64,000 nucleotides of DNA from Delphinapterus leucas (GCF_002288925.2 NW_022098076.1:91481933-91545932), one strand, 5' to 3'. Counted from the stretch's first letter, positions 13,243 through 26,814 are shown. Program-made: numbers and translations. Notes: generated by a model from the sequence alone, not told the origin.

Positions 13243-13670
13243 TTTGCTCTTTTTTTTCTTTTTTTAAAACCTTTTTATTTTATATTGGAGTGTAGTTGAT
13301 TAACAATGCTGTGTTAGTGTCAGGTGTACAGCAAAGTGATTCAGTTATACATATACATGTATCTATCCTTTTTCAAATTCTTTTCCCAATTACATAATTA
13401 CAGAATATTGAGCAGAGTTCCCTGTGCTATACAGTAGGTCCTTCTTGCTGGTTATCCATTTTAAATATAGCCCTGTGTACATGTCAGTCCCAAAGCCCCT
13501 AACTATCCCTCCCCCCAACCCTTCTCCTCTGGTAAACATAAGTTCGTTCTCTAAGTCTGTGAGTCTGTTTCTGTTTTGTAAATAAGTTTATTTGTATTAT
13601 TTTGTTCATCCTTTCTTGTTGAGTATCAGATCATTTTTTGCCTGAGATCATTTTATATATTCAAGAAGTA
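13243..13670 (-). mobile_element. L1 3' end, reverse
   Basis: Reverse complement of the same L1 tail, extending further inward: gtgtagttgattaacaatgc, cagcaaagtgattcagttat, ttccctgtgctatacagtag and ccctaactatccctcccccc. Confidence 0.88.
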
Positions 13671-13752
13671 AAACCTTTAAAGAAGTTCCTTTAAGGAAGG
13701 TTTGTTGGTGAAAGACTCAATTTTTGATAGTACAAAAGATTAATTTCTGACA

Positions 13753-13761
13753 GTATATATG

Positions 13762-13799
<38 letters not shown>
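13753..13799. repeat. TA/GT microsatellite
   Basis: TATATATG turns into an uninterrupted GT run, placed between two L1 3' ends. Confidence 0.9.
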
Positions 13800-13800
<1 letters not shown>

Positions 13801-13824
13801 TTGATATTTGGGAAATGAATACTT

Positions 13825-14195
13825 GAAACTAATTTTTATTTTTTAAAATAAAAAATTTTAATTCTATAGTGGTTTACAATTTTCAAAAGTTTCACACATA
13901 AGATTTCATATAATCCCATAGTAATCCTTTTTTAATCCCTTAGCCCTATATTGCCCCTCCCTCCTTTTATCACCCCACTGGTGACAACTAGTTTGTCCTC
14001 TGTATCTGTGAGTCTGCTTCTTTTTTGTTATATTCACTAGTTTGTTGTATTTTTTAGATTCCACCTGTAGGTGATATCATGCAGTATTTGTCTTTCTCTG
14101 CCTGACTTGTTTCACTTAGCATAATGCCCTGCAAGTCCATCCATGCCGCTGTAAATGGCAAAATTTCATTCTTTTTATGGCTGAGTAGACACTAA
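13825..14195 (-). mobile_element. Older L1 3'UTR fragment, reverse
   Basis: Second, more diverged L1 3' region directly after the first. It repeats the motifs ggtgacaactagtttgtcct, atctgtgagtctgcttcttt and cttagcataatgccctgcaa. Confidence 0.75.
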
Positions 14196-17100
14196 ATTTA
14201 AAATTAAGTGTATCTCTTGGGGTGATGAAAATGTTCTGAAATTGGATTTTGGTGGTGGTTGTACAACTATAAATATACTAGAAAGCACTTAAACAGTTGA
14301 ACTTTATAGCGTGTGGCTACAAAAGGTTTTTTATTTTGTACTCATTCTTAACAGATAATTATCCCAGGCTGACAATTCTAAATCGAGAGTTCTAGATTGA
14401 TCATGGTAAAGAAATTATCCCACTGACTTCTAACTTCCATTATTATGGCTAAGAAGTCAGATTTCAGTCTAATTGCCATTATTTTGTGGTACTCTGTCTT
14501 TTTTTGAGGGTTGCTTCTGAGAGCTCTTTCGTGTTTAGTGCTCTGAAATTTTAAAATAATATATCTGGGTGTTGAGCTCTTTCTGTGTATTCTGCTTGAG
14601 AACAGTTGTGTTTCCTGAATCTGAGGATTTGTGTCTTTCATCATTTCTGGACAATTCAGAACTATTTTTCCTGATTATTGTGTCATCCTCATTCTCTTGT
14701 GTCTCTCCTTCTGGAATTTCCATAAGACATCTTAGACATTCTTGTTAGCCCTTCATATCTTTTCATTTCTCATTCCCATTACCATGTCTTCATTTTTCTA
14801 CATTCTTATTTTCTTGTCTCTCCCCCAAAATTTTAATACCTGTGTCTGCAAGTTTGGATTTGCTGTTTGTTTTTTCTGCTCATTCAGCATTCCTGGTCCC
14901 TTGTCTGCTCACGTATTCTGTGATTTTTCTGAGCTTCTTTTGGTTGTGAGCTCATGATCAGTGCTCTTCATCTCAGGGAACTCTTTGAGGCCTGGCTTGA
15001 GAGCACCGTCTTCCAGAGAGATTTGTGTTTACTTCAGTCTGGCTCCTGCGTGAAGTTCTACTTCAAGCTAACTTCTCAGCTAAGGTGTTTTTGGACCACA
15101 AAAGTGGGATGAAGTCAGCCCCCAAACTCACACAAGTCTGGCCTGTTATTATGAATCCCGGGGAGTATTTTCTCTCCCTCTAAGCAGGACCAAGACCAAG
15201 AGGATAAGATTCTTCACCGTCTCCCTAACTGACCTCCCCATGGAGGGTGTGGTGCTGTGTGTGGAGGTCCCTGACCTGACCCCTTGGCTACTGTCCCATG
15301 TTTTTGAGCAAACCAATCCAGCAAGAGGAAGCAGAGAGGACACTGCATACCTCTGGATGGAGCCATTGTTCCACTTGGGAAAGGAGCTCCATGTGACACA
15401 TGCACGGAGAGGCTGGAGAGTATTATCTGAGGAGACTTGCAGATGTTGGCTTTTTTATGACATAACGGCCAATAAAAATTCACATCGGCACAGTTCAGTA
15501 TTTATTTAATTGTGATTTATAATTACTGGATGAGTTTCTTGCCAATTAGCTCATTTACAGGTATCTAAAGAGGCCATATTACCATTTTGGGGTATATGAC
15601 CTCAAGGCAGACAGCAAGGGCACACATAGGCTATTCTTAAAACTCTAACTTGGTCAGCTTTTGGTCATCAATTAGAGTCGTTTAATTCAATAGAGAACCT
15701 TAATTATCTTAGTTCAACTTTGGAAGGAAATATGAGACAGCTTTAGTGAGTTACTAAGAACCCATGACAAATTTTGATAAACTCTGTTTATCTGAAATGA
15801 GATAAGTTCTTCTCTTTTGCAATAAGATTGAGTTGAGATGCTTTTGAAAGGCTGAGGTATTTTTGCCTCTGCTCTCTCTGTCTGTGGGAGGTTGGTCTGA
15901 GCCCATGATGTCCGTGGAGCAACTCTCTCCTCCTGTTCTAGCTCTGCCTGCTGCAGGCTTCATTCTTACCCCTGATCCCACCCTTCAGGCCTGAAGGGCT
16001 GCAGAAAGGGGGTGCTTCCACCTTTGCTGGCCCCCATATGCTTCACAATCCCTGGTTGGTGTCTGTAAACCTGTCCACCATCCTTTTTGAGTCCCTGTCA
16101 TTCACCCCTTTCTTGGCGTGCCATCTGTTCCTTGCCCTTGCCTGGAGGGTGATTTCAGGTACCCTGTGTCCCTCCTTTACAGGCAGAAGGCTCCCATCCT
16201 CGGGGTCCCCACGCACAGCACACTGGAGGATCTATCCCGCCCAAGGGCTCTTCTCCGTGAGGTGTCTCTACCAACTTTTGGGTCTGGATCCCATGAGAGG
16301 CATGTTGCCAGTAGGTTTCCAAGTGATTTCGTTTTTAACTAAATCATAACGGAGTGAAGATGCTCACCAAGGCAGCATCCTCCTCCCTTGGCTGCAGTTC
16401 TGGGCATGAGAACAGAAGCAAGCTCACAGCTGGTGCCGGGAGATTGGTGTACGGTGCACGCCCAGCCTATGCCACAGCTGGGGGGCGGCGAGCCAACACC
16501 TGAGTGCCTGCAGAGCTGTGGCAGGTCCATGTTATCGTGGTGCGTGCCTGGTACATCCCTGGAGAGTGCATTTTGAATGTGGAAGTTATGTTTTGTGTTC
16601 AGTAGAAGACAATTGGATGCGAACCATGAATCAATCCACTTGTTTCCAGAGAGCCAGAGGACCGATGGGTAAATAGTGTTTGAAAATCATCAGTTTCTCT
16701 AACGTGATGAGGACGTTTCCACCTGACTCGCGTCCCTGATCTAATCTTGTGTGCTGCGACTGTGATGGCGAGGACAGACACAGCACTGTCCACCGGGGAC
16801 GCTCATTAGGCTTTGACAGGTGCACCCTCAAAGTGGATAATCACGGGCTCTAGCTCTGCAGCAGGGAGCCAAGCTATAGCAGTGTGGATTCTCGCTTCGT
16901 ACCCTGTCCTTTCCCATCCCCACGGTCACCAGAGGGCCTGGCTTCCCTCAGGCAGGCTGTGCAGTGTGGGAAGTGTTGGGGAGAAATCGATAATGTCCTT
17001 CCACGTGTCTATAGCTGGGGTGGAATGGGCTGGAACGCTGGAGCAGGAACACTGCTTTGCCAGACGAGGTCCCAGTGGGAGATGTGGGGGTGGGTGGGCA

Positions 17101-17389
17101 TCCTGGGGCCCACACGCCTGCCAGCCCAGCGTGCTGACCTGCTGAGCCTAGTTAGAGACAACCTCTCAGTTTCCAGTGGTGCAGCTGCCCCTGGTGAGTC
17201 AACGTTCTTCGTGTCATCGGGCAGTAAAATACGCGTTGATTGATGGCATTACCTTTCGAGGAAATCCATGCCTGGGGGACTACTTAGTTTTGTTTCAGGC
17301 CAGTGCCACACTCGAAGGGTGAGACGCAGCCCTACACCAGCTCCAGGCAAGGCAGGGTTCTCTGAGAGCAAGTGAGTCAGTCTCCCTAA
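14196..17389. other. Intergenic sequence; AT-rich LINE-like part then unique DNA
   Basis: 14200-15000 is T-rich with LINE-like phrases but no family I can fix. From about 15.1 to 17.4 kb the sequence is unique. The part at 15480-15600 is AT-rich with ATTTAATTGTGA-type homeodomain-like words. No gene is supported. Confidence 0.45.
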
Positions 17390-17575
17390 CCCAGGCCAGA
17401 GACTGAAGAGCTGGGCAAGGCTTTGGGCAAAGCACAGTGCCTCTCTGAGGATTAATATACCCATCTGTAAAATGGGTATATTAATACTTTTTGTGGGGCT
17501 GTCACCGGGGTTCAGAGATAAATAAAAGGTCTCTGTCAGAGAGTTGATGCTCATTAAAGACTTACTTATTATTGC
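17390..17575 (+). mobile_element. MIR SINE with a perfect internal hairpin
   Basis: MIR core catctgtaaaatgggtatat plus the tail attaaagacttacttattat. The core sits inside a perfect 14-bp inverted repeat (17451-17464 against 17472-17485, 7-base loop). Confidence 0.65.
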
Positions 17576-20500
17576 CATCATACTTTTATTGTTAAAATAA
17601 AGCCATTCCGCGTCATGTCCATCCGTATCTGGCGCTCCTGGCCTCTTATGACCAAGCCTCTACCTGTTTTGGAGGCAGAGTCTTCTTCCCCATGGGTGTT
17701 CCCACCTTGGTTTCCCTGGTCCCTCAGCACTGGAGATGCACCTGCCCTCGGTGCCTTCTTTCACAGGGCACCGTCCGCCTCTGCATCTCACATCCCACCT
17801 GAGGGCTGATCTCAGAGAGGCCTGGGTAACATGATGAGGGGCTGCCTGACTGGCACCCCACTTCTCCTTCATCCTCAGAGCATCGGGGCTCCTCACCTGG
17901 GCCCTGCCAGGAGGCTGACATTTCATGTCCCAGAGCCCTCGTGCCCCTCCGCCCCGGCCAGGGGAAGCCCCTTGACCAGGTGTCTAGGAACCCCACCGTG
18001 ACTTTGAGCTGAAGGTGGCTGCCCACAAGGCCAGCCGTGTGGCCACAGGAAGGAAAATTGTGCTTCTGGCTTCCCAAGGGGAACTCAGAAAGCTTTTGCC
18101 CTTGGAATTCTGAGGCCTCAGACCCGGATGTGCTGTCGTGCCCTGACAGGAGGGGGGCGTGCTGCCAGCTCCCTCCCCAGGTGCACCGTCTCTGGAAGAA
18201 GAATGGGATCAGGCACCCCCTTTCATACACTAACAGACCCCAAAGTCAAAACAGGTTGTATGGGGCCTATCTGCCTGTTCCCTGCCCCTGACCCCTTAAT
18301 CCACAGAACGATGGCTTCTGAAAGGCAGAATGGAATATTTCCAAACAACAAAATATATTTTAGGCTGTTTGAAATAATGTACAGTACTTCTCATTTTCAG
18401 TGTCAGCCAGCAGAGATTTATATTTTAGCCCAGACCTCCAAGACCTCCATCTGCCTGGAGGCCTGGGGCCCTGGTTCTCTGATTCCTGCAGCTGGAACTT
18501 TGAGGGAGGCTGGGCCCCATCCCGCCTCTGAGCCGGCCAGCCCTGTCCAGGGGGTCAGGGAGACCACGGCCGTGGCTCAGAGGCCCAGCGCCTGGTCTGG
18601 CTGCTGATCTCATCCTGCAGTGGGACTCAGGTACCCGTGTTTGGCCTCTGCCTTTAATTCCTTATCCTCAGACTCCCTTCTTCCCCATTTTAGTAACTGA
18701 AACATGGTCTCCTCCTCCTGTGGAACTTTCTGCAGGGTTTCCCATCCAGTACCTTGATTCAGAGTATTTACAGTTATGTGGGGGAAGACTCAAGGGTTCC
18801 CAGAGCAAACTGGGGATGATCTTTTAAGATGTAAACGGGCTTTGTGAAACCCTGAGTGAGATGTGAAGCAGAGGAGATGTCCCCGGTAGGGGGCCTCTGG
18901 CTGAAGACTCTTGTCCACGTGGGTATGTGTGAGGGCAGCAGGAGGGGACAAAACCTGTCATTGATCTATAGTTCATTTAACTCATTTCTATTTTACGTGG
19001 TGAACAACTGAGAAAATTCGTAAAATCAGAACTAAGGGAACATATTAACATGGGCCCCAGCACCCAAAGAAAACCCCCTGTAGAGTTTCGGTGTATTTCC
19101 TTCCAGCCTTTTCCTCCTCTGTTTTATTCTGTGTGTCGTACTGATCGCCATGGGCTGTGGTGACCCCAGAACAACTTCTCCTTTGGAGAGGATTTTTATT
19201 TGGAAAAGATGTAAATGTCTGCTATTGTTGAAAAATTAGAGAAGATAAACTGTGATGACACCATGAGGTGTGTTTGTCTACAAAGGATCTATGTACCAAG
19301 ATGTGGGTGCGGTGACCGGAAGGGGTGGGGTAACAGAGCCGCAGCGCTAAGGGTCCCGGAGCTGGGAGCAGAGGGGCCACGGCAATGTCCACAGGACTTC
19401 ATGCCGGCCACTTGCAAGGGATCCTCCCTTCCCGGGCCCCCGGTGAGGCTCATGGTATCAAATTGTTTGGGACATTTGTAGAAGGAACACATTTTAACCG
19501 CCAGCAGGTAATGCATGTCTCTTCCGTTCTGATTTCAAGGGCCCCTTTGGCACATTCCCGGTGCTTTGGGGTCTGGAGTGGCACCGGTGTGTTTAGTCAT
19601 AATTCTCTTTTAAAGAGAGCTCTGCCTGAGGTAGAAAGACCAAGACATGGAGAAGCCAATGACAAAGAGTCAGAACAGCGAGAAAACAGATTCCTGAGGG
19701 TCTCAGTCAAGGAGAAGCTGGAAAATGACCCAGCTGCTCAGAGCAGAACCCCAAGTTCAATAAATTAAGGCATGGATAGTGAAGCATCTGGTTAAAATCT
19801 GAGGTGGGGAGGAAACCCCTCATCCTTGGTCGTGTTTGAGAGTATTTAGATGGCCCAGTCCATGAAATATGGCTGGTCAGAGGCCTGCAGAACTGGCTCT
19901 GCAGGTTGGGAATGGGAGCCCCCCCATGCCTCCCCCCGCCCCCTGACTGTGTTCAGATGCTGGGCTTGTGGAAAGAGGCAGTTTGGTTGGGCATCTGATA
20001 CAGTGAAGGGAGGAGGAATTGTCTCAAAAAATACAGACTTCAGAAGAAGAAAGTGTTTTCTTTGGTGATATGTTAATTATTTCATCTCAACTTGTTCTAG
20101 CCATTTTGGGGAATATGTCCAGCATTGTTATTCCATTAGTGTGGGTCTTTGCTTAGAAAATTCTTTCACATCTAGTCTCTGTGCCATTGTTAGATAGGGT
20201 CCAGGACAGAGACTCACCGAGTGTTTTTGCTTCTGGGGGCAGGACACAGTGTCCTGAGGAGCAGTGTTGAGTCACGGCTGGGAGTCCATGGTGGATTTAA
20301 GCTTCAGTGGAACTTAATCTGAAGGAGGAAAGTGTGGTTTGAAAAAACTCCCAGTTGGTTGTGATACCTGTTCCCTTTCTCTTCCTCCATTCTGGGAAAA
20401 AAGGTGATTAAGACACATTCCTTTACCCTCGGGGAGTTATTAACCCTTTGTGCATTTGACCTAAATAAAGTGAAGTATGATTGAGGCCTGTGCCCACAGA

Positions 20501-22189
20501 TCTAGGTAAAAGGTCTCTGGATCCTTGAGGGAATGATGAATTCTTAAGGGAGGGATCAGGGAAGTCATCATGGGGAACAAGGTGGGTGTATTGATCAGGG
20601 TCCAGACGGGGGAGAGAAGCCACAGGCCACTTGAACAGGGGAGGTCTAATGTAAAGAATTATTAACTATAACAGAGGATCGAGTAAGGAGAGATGAACAG
20701 TAAGAAGTAAAGAGAACTCTAAAGAAGATACGATTGACAGATATAAAGAGCAGCCACGACCCCCAGGGCTGGGACCCAGACCTCACTGAAGACGGCACAG
20801 CCGGGGCTCCGTGGTGGCAGAGGTGTTGCTATGGTGATGCCCCATCAGGACTTACCAGAACCCTGTGCTCTAGGGTTCCGGAGAAAGCTGTTCATGAGGA
20901 AATGTCTCATCAGAGGTTACCCAAGTTTTGTACCAAAAACCACCAGGTTTCTGCTAAAAACCACCCAGGGGTGCTGGGGGAAGCTGCTGGCTGCACCCAA
21001 ACTAGGAAGCAAAACACTTCCTCCTGCCTCCTTCGGGCTCCCTCATGCACCTTCTGCCCACAGAGTTGAACATCAGGCTAACTGGCAAAGAAAAGATATT
21101 AAAAGGGGCCACATATCCATTTTCACAGGACAAGCGAAAGGGCTGAATCTATAGCTGGGAGGCAATAAATAAATGAGCATTACAATAGGGTCTCACTGAG
21201 TGCCATGTTTGGAAATGACTTTAAAAGTCCTATTGAATCCAGATGCTCACACCCCCAGCGTGGCGTTGCCAAGCTTATGAGTCATCCATGGCAAGGCAGC
21301 TTATCTACATCTGAGATGGTCAGACAGTCCCTCCACATACTGAGCCAGCATCCATCACTGGTTCTGGTTCTGGAGCTAATTATCTTCCGTCTTCCACCTG
21401 ACAGCTCTTCAAATACATGAACCTGACCCTCCTGCTTTGCTCCTTCTCCAAGTCTTCTGCCTCTTGTAAACTACACATCCTTATGACCTCCCTGACATTC
21501 ACAGTCTTTTCACTCTACCAGGCATGAGACTGGGTAACTTCTCCACACAAATGTCTGTTCCAAACCTGCTCTGCTCGTGCAAGAGGGAGCAGGACCATTT
21601 CATTCATAAATGAGCCCGTCTCCTTGGCCAAAGGGGTTGACCTAAGGGGTAGCTCCTGATCTACATCAGAAATGGGACTTTTCACGTTGGTATTGGAAAA
21701 GAGAAGTCTCTCTTCGCACCTGGTGATGAAGCTAAGAAGTTATTAACTGGAAAAGCAGCCCTTCCACCCTGATTCCAGCCTGGGAGAAAGCATCCAAGAT
21801 GAGAGAGAAGCGGAGATGGGAAACGGAAAGTGTCCTCATTGGAGCCCCTGGTTCCTGCCATCTCTGAGCCCAGTTCTGGCCCCTCTTTGCCTTGGTTTGG
21901 TTACATGAGCCAATAAATTTCTCTTTTTTGCTTAAACTAGTTCAAGTTGGGTTCCTGGCAATTACCAACAAAGAATAACAACGGCAGCCCTCCTGACTTT
22001 TAAAGAAAAAAAGATGTAGGAGGGCCATTGGTTCACTTCTTTGATAAGGTTTCTGCAGAAGTGAGCATAACTTTAAATAGAAACTCTAGAAATTAGTTGT
22101 TAATGATTTGTAAGGAAAGCATATTACAAAGTAGGCTCTGGCTCTGCCCCTTTTCTTTCCTGACAGTACAGTCCTAAATTGATTAGGTG
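17576..22189. other. Intergenic sequence with probable old LTR-type remnants
   Basis: 17.6-20.58 kb is largely unique and GC-rich, without a gene. From about 20585 to 21175 (agaattattaactataacag, agaaagctgttcatgaggaa) and about 21500 to 21990 (gagccaataaatttctcttt) the sequence resembles dispersed, probably LTR-derived, repeats. I could not name these. Confidence 0.4.
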
Positions 22190-22740
22190 GGGCCCACATG
22201 GAAGCCATGGAGGCTCAGACTAGGGGGAGGAAGACATTCTCACAGGGCAGCCCTGCAGGAGGTCTCAGGGCCCAGACATGGTGAAGAGGACATCCAACCC
22301 CAGAGGAAGAAGGGGCGACAAGACCCCCAAAGAGGTCCACGTCCCCCACACCCGTGAATGTAACCTGTGCACCAGGGACTGTGTAGATGTGATTAATTAA
22401 GGATCTTGTGACGGGGAGGTGATCCTGGATTCCCCAGGTGGGCCCAGTGTCACCACAAGATCCTTGTAAGAGAGAGGCAGGAGGTTGGAGTCAGGAGTAG
22501 GAGATGGGGGGATGGAAGCAGAGGTTGGAGTGATGCAAGGAAGGGGCCTGAGCCAAGGCGTGCAGGGACCCTCTGGAGCAGGTCACTCCTGAAGCTCCCA
22601 GAAGGAAAGAAGCCCCCAGGGCACGTTGATTGTAGACTTACAACGTCCAGAATTGTAAAAAAATAATTTTTGGTTTTTTTAAGCACTAAGTTTATGGTAA
22701 ATTGTTACAGCAGCAATAAGTATAAAGGGAATGATGACTA
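22190..22740 (+). mobile_element. MLT1/MaLR-class LTR
   Basis: Typical blocks in order: gatgtgattaattaaggatc, gtgggcccagtgtcaccaca, gatccttgtaagagagaggc, gtccagaattgtaaaaaaat, aagcactaagtttatggtaa and ttgttacagcagcaataag. The element is old and diverged. The left end is approximate. Confidence 0.65.
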
Positions 22741-22880
22741 AAGAACTATAATAAGGACAGTAATTATAATAAGGATAATCTCCCTGCTATGGAGATGGGA
22801 GTTCTGAATATGGAAAGGGAGAGTACTTGAATAAAACCTGTCTATTGGATTGGAATTAGAAGTGTTGGTGTTAGAACCAA

Positions 22881-22973
22881 TTATTTTATATATTTATATA
22901 TATGTATATAAATATTTTGATGTGCATGTATGTCTGTATAGGTGTGTGTGTGTGTATGCATACATATGTATGT
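22881..22973. repeat. TA/TG-rich simple repeat
   Basis: Imperfect TATA and TGTG stretches following the MLT1-class LTR. Confidence 0.75.
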
Positions 22974-23089
22974 CTTGACTGACAACGGATTGAGCTGGGG
23001 AGTTGCAATACCATGATAAGCACATTTTGCACCTAGATTTTGGCTTCTAAATACCATTTTCCACTAAGGCTTCTTGGAAAGCCAATTCC

Positions 23090-23970
23090 AGTCTGGGTTA
23101 GAGAAAGTCCAAGATGAGCCTGGACCATCTTTTTGTGCCTGAAAACAAGAAGTGTTCAAAGAATGATAGGGATATATAAAAAGAACACAGAAGCCAGTTC
23201 CCACTGGTTAAATCAGGGACAATTAGCTGCAAAATAAATACTGAGAGCAATGGACTGTAACTTACAGAGAGGAAACCACACATTCATATAGATACAAATA
23301 AATCAATGAATAAAGCAGAAGTTTGAGGAAGAATGATATCTGCATAGATTCAAAATCTGTCCCCTCAAAATTATGTAGGAGAAAAGAGTAAGACAGTGGA
23401 CATGTCTGACAGACATTTCCTGAGTCAAGGGATCAAAGTGAACACTGTCAATACTGTAATGAATCAAGGGATCAAGAGATCAAAGTGAACACTGTCAGTA
23501 CTGTAATGGAACCAATGAACATTGTTCACCACCTGATGGGCTGCAGCGAGAACACACCCTCATTTCTGTACGATTCCAGCCAAAAATGCATAACCTGAAT
23601 GTAATCACAAGGAACCATCAGACAAACCTAAATGTAAGGACAGTCTACAAGGCTGACAAGGAAAGAGATATAATGACCTAGGGTAACACACAATTCAGAG
23701 GCTCTTTTCTCTACCCAAGACTCTATTGGGAAAATTGGCAAAACTCGAATGGGCTCTGGAGACTTAGAGGCAGGACTGTCTTGATGTTACTTTTCTGAAT
23801 TTGGTGGCTGCCCTGGGTTAAAGAAGGAGAGTATCCTTGTTTGTGAGAAATGCACATTAAGTATTTAGGGGGTGATAGGGCATCATGTCAGCAGCTCAGT
23901 CTCAAATGGTTCAGGGAAAGAAGAGTCTTTTTTCTCTACTTGAAATTTTTCTGTAAGTTTATAATTATTT
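23090..23970 (+). mobile_element. Probable old L1 3' region
   Basis: The last 80 bases (ttctgtaagtttataattat then an A-rich end) match the 3' terminus of old L1 elements. The remainder is AT-rich, without a readable frame, and includes a small internal duplication at 23424-23508. The left boundary is uncertain. Confidence 0.5.
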
Positions 23971-24034
23971 AAAAATAAAAAGGAAAGAGGAAGGAAGGGA
24001 AGAAGGAAAGAAGGAGGGAGAAAGGAAGGGAGGG
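23971..24034. repeat. Purine-rich GGAA-type simple repeat
   Basis: Degenerate GGAA/GAAGG run growing out of the A-rich tail of the preceding L1. Confidence 0.85.
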
Positions 24035-24050
24035 TCTCTCATTCTAATTT

Positions 24051-24188
24051 GACCTCATATGGTGTTTTAAGATCTGTAGAGGCATTTTCAAACATATGTG
24101 GAAATGAAAATATATAACTGACCTCATATGGTGTTTTAAGATCTGTAGAGGCATTTTCAAACATACGTGGAAATGAAAATATATAACC
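24051..24188. repeat. 69-bp tandem duplication
   Basis: Two adjacent 69-base copies (gacctcatatggtgttttaa.. to ..tatataac) run 24051-24119 and 24120-24188. I count two base differences, one at atatg/atacg and one at the final base. It is AT-rich intergenic DNA between a purine tract and the L1 block. Confidence 0.95.
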
Positions 24189-24589
24189 CTATTAGCATAT
24201 ATAAAATTTGTAATCTTAAAACTCATATCAGCTGAAATAATTTTCTTAGCTATACTCAGATATTTCTTCTTTGATTGTTTTCAGGTTTAGATATTTTTGA
24301 GCTGAAATTGTTTTTAGGCTTTGAAGCTAAAATCTTTATATTGAAGTTTGTGGAATGTGAAATCACAATACTTTAGAATGTTGCCAAAGTTTCAGAAAAA
24401 ACGAGACTTAGGTTTGACCTGATGTGCTTGGTATCTCATTAGGTCTTTCATGCTTTGATATACTCTCCTGGCAGAAGTTTCCTGGTCTCACTCAGAGATA
24501 AGAAAACATTCTTTTCTGTGTCAAACTTTACAGTGAAGTAAACGTAGGGAAAGCAATGCCTCACTCAGAATTTTCTATTCAAGTTATTG

Positions 24590-26480
24590 TTTTTTCTTCT
24601 CTTAAACTTTAAAAGCTAAGAATGAAATTTTTCAAATATGGAGAACAACAAGTAATATAAAGTATTCCAATGTGCCCACCAATAAGATCTTACAAATGAG
24701 AGTATTTTGCCTAAAGAAATAAAAACATTATAGAGACAGTGTATGTGCTCCTGCTTCCCACTCCATCCTATTTCTCTTTCTCTCCTCAGAGATAACCATT
24801 GTCTTCAGGTTGGTGTATATCCTTTCTTCCATCTAAGTAGGCTTTTACTATAGTTCCCTAAACAATATATACTTTTCTTTGAGTGCTTTAAAATTTTATA
24901 TAAATAATATCACTTTATATACATTCCACAGTTTGCATTTTTTATTGAGGTAAAATTTAATGAAAATCACAGATCTTAAGCATACAGTTTGATGAGATTT
25001 GATAAATATATACACTCATGTAACCACTAGCCCAGTCAAGATACAGAACATGGCCATTCACCCCGGAAAATTCCCTTCCAGTCAATCCTCACCCCAATAG
25101 ACAACTATTTGATTTCTACCATGATACAGTAAATATCATTGTTCTTAAACTTTGCTAATTGCTATGGGACCTTTGCTGAATACCAGTTGATTGTACATGT
25201 GTGTCTATTTTTGGACTGTTTAGTTCCCTTGATCTATTTGTCTATCATGCCAATACCTCACTAGACTGATCACCATAGCTTTATATTAAGTCATGAAATC
25301 ACAAAATATGAGTCCTCCAACATTCTTTTATTTCAAGATAGTTTTAGATATGGTTAGGTTTTTTCAATTTCCATAAAAATGTAAAAATCAACCTGCCAAT
25401 TTCTACCAAAGAATTATCTGGGATTTGGGTTAGGACTACATTGAATCTACACACCAATTTGGGAAGAATTCACGTATTAACAGTATTGAGTCTCCCAATC
25501 CATGAACATGGTATACGTCTCATTTAATTTCTCTCACTGCTGCTTTTGTTGTTTTCAGTGTAGAGGTCTCACAAATCTTTTGTTAAATTTGTTCCTATGC
25601 AGTAAATGTTTTTTGATGCTACTGTAAAGAAAATTTTCAATTTTATTTTCTAATTGTTTGCTGCTGATGTATAGAAATACGATTGACTTTTCTATACTGA
25701 CTTTGTATTCTGTGGCCTTTCTAAATTCATTGATTAGTTCTTGAATTTGTTTTGTAGATTAATCAGGATTTTCTATGTAAATAATCACATCAACTACCAA
25801 TAAAAGAAGTTTTACATCTTGTTTTCCAATCCATTGCCTTTATTTCTTTTTTTTTTTTTTCCTTATTGGCACTAGCTAGGACCATCAGTATGATGTTGAA
25901 AGGAGATAGTAAAAGTAGATATCTTTGTCTCGTTCTCAATTTTAGATGTAAAGTGTTCAATTTTTCACCATTAAGTATGATGTTAACTCTTAAGTATTCA
26001 CACATGCCCTATATCAAGTTTATACATGTCCTGTATCAAACTGAGGAATTAAATCAAATCATTTTATTTTCAGATTGCTGAAAATTGTTATCATAAATTG
26101 ATTTTGAATGTTTTCAAATACTTAATTTTATTAATATAGTAAATTAAATTATATTGATTTTCAAATGTTAAACCAGCCTTGCATTTCAAGGATAAACCCC
26201 ACTTAGTCATGATAACTATATTGTTGTATTTGATTAGATTTTTAAAGGATTTCATGTCTATGTTCATGAGGGATACTGGTCTGTAATATCCTTTTCTGCT
26301 AATGTCAGGTTATTTCTAATTTGGGGTTCTTATAAATAGTCCTGTTACAAGCATTCTGGTATATTTTTTGCTGCAATATTGCACCTTCAAGTTGGGTATA
26401 TACCTTACAATGTACTTTCTGAGTCAGAGGGTATGTGTATGTTTAATTTTAGTAAATCCTGCCTAATTGGTTGTGGCAAT
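24590..26480 (-). mobile_element. Decayed L1 block, reverse (ORF2 remnant and 3' region)
   Basis: AT-rich block in which reverse-strand L1 reverse-transcriptase-region landmarks remain: ttgatctatttgtctatcat, ggttaggttttttcaatttc and ccttgcatttcaaggataaa. The frame is broken many times, and no open stretch exceeds about 70 codons. The first 350 bases look like a separate, older L1 3' end (agataaccattgtcttcagg). Confidence 0.7.
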
Positions 26481-26814
26481 TTGCACCTCCACCATCAGGG
26501 CACAGTGTGTCAATGGAAGTGTGGGTTGTGAGCTATTTGCTACTAGTCTGCAAAGAGGTAGGTCCAGAAATCGAGAATGAGCATTTAGATACTTTTATAG
26601 AAATGAGCCATTTCTGTGGCATACAAATCCACAGTCAGCAGCCTTGTGTGACAGTGAAGACCGACACTGCAGATGTCACACTTGCATGATGAGGCCCAGG
26701 TAGCAGGAGTTCCATACTAGTCTTTCTCAGTGGCACAATATTTTGGTCTGAAATGCACTGGAAATTGAAAAAGAAGAAAGAATTGCTGGTCCTTCATCAC
26801 ATACAGTTTAAGTA

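Noticed and set aside
25150..26310. A possible reverse-transcriptase gene in the AT-rich block
   Set aside because: L1 ORF2 landmarks are visible, but the frame is broken many times. It is a dead L1 remnant.
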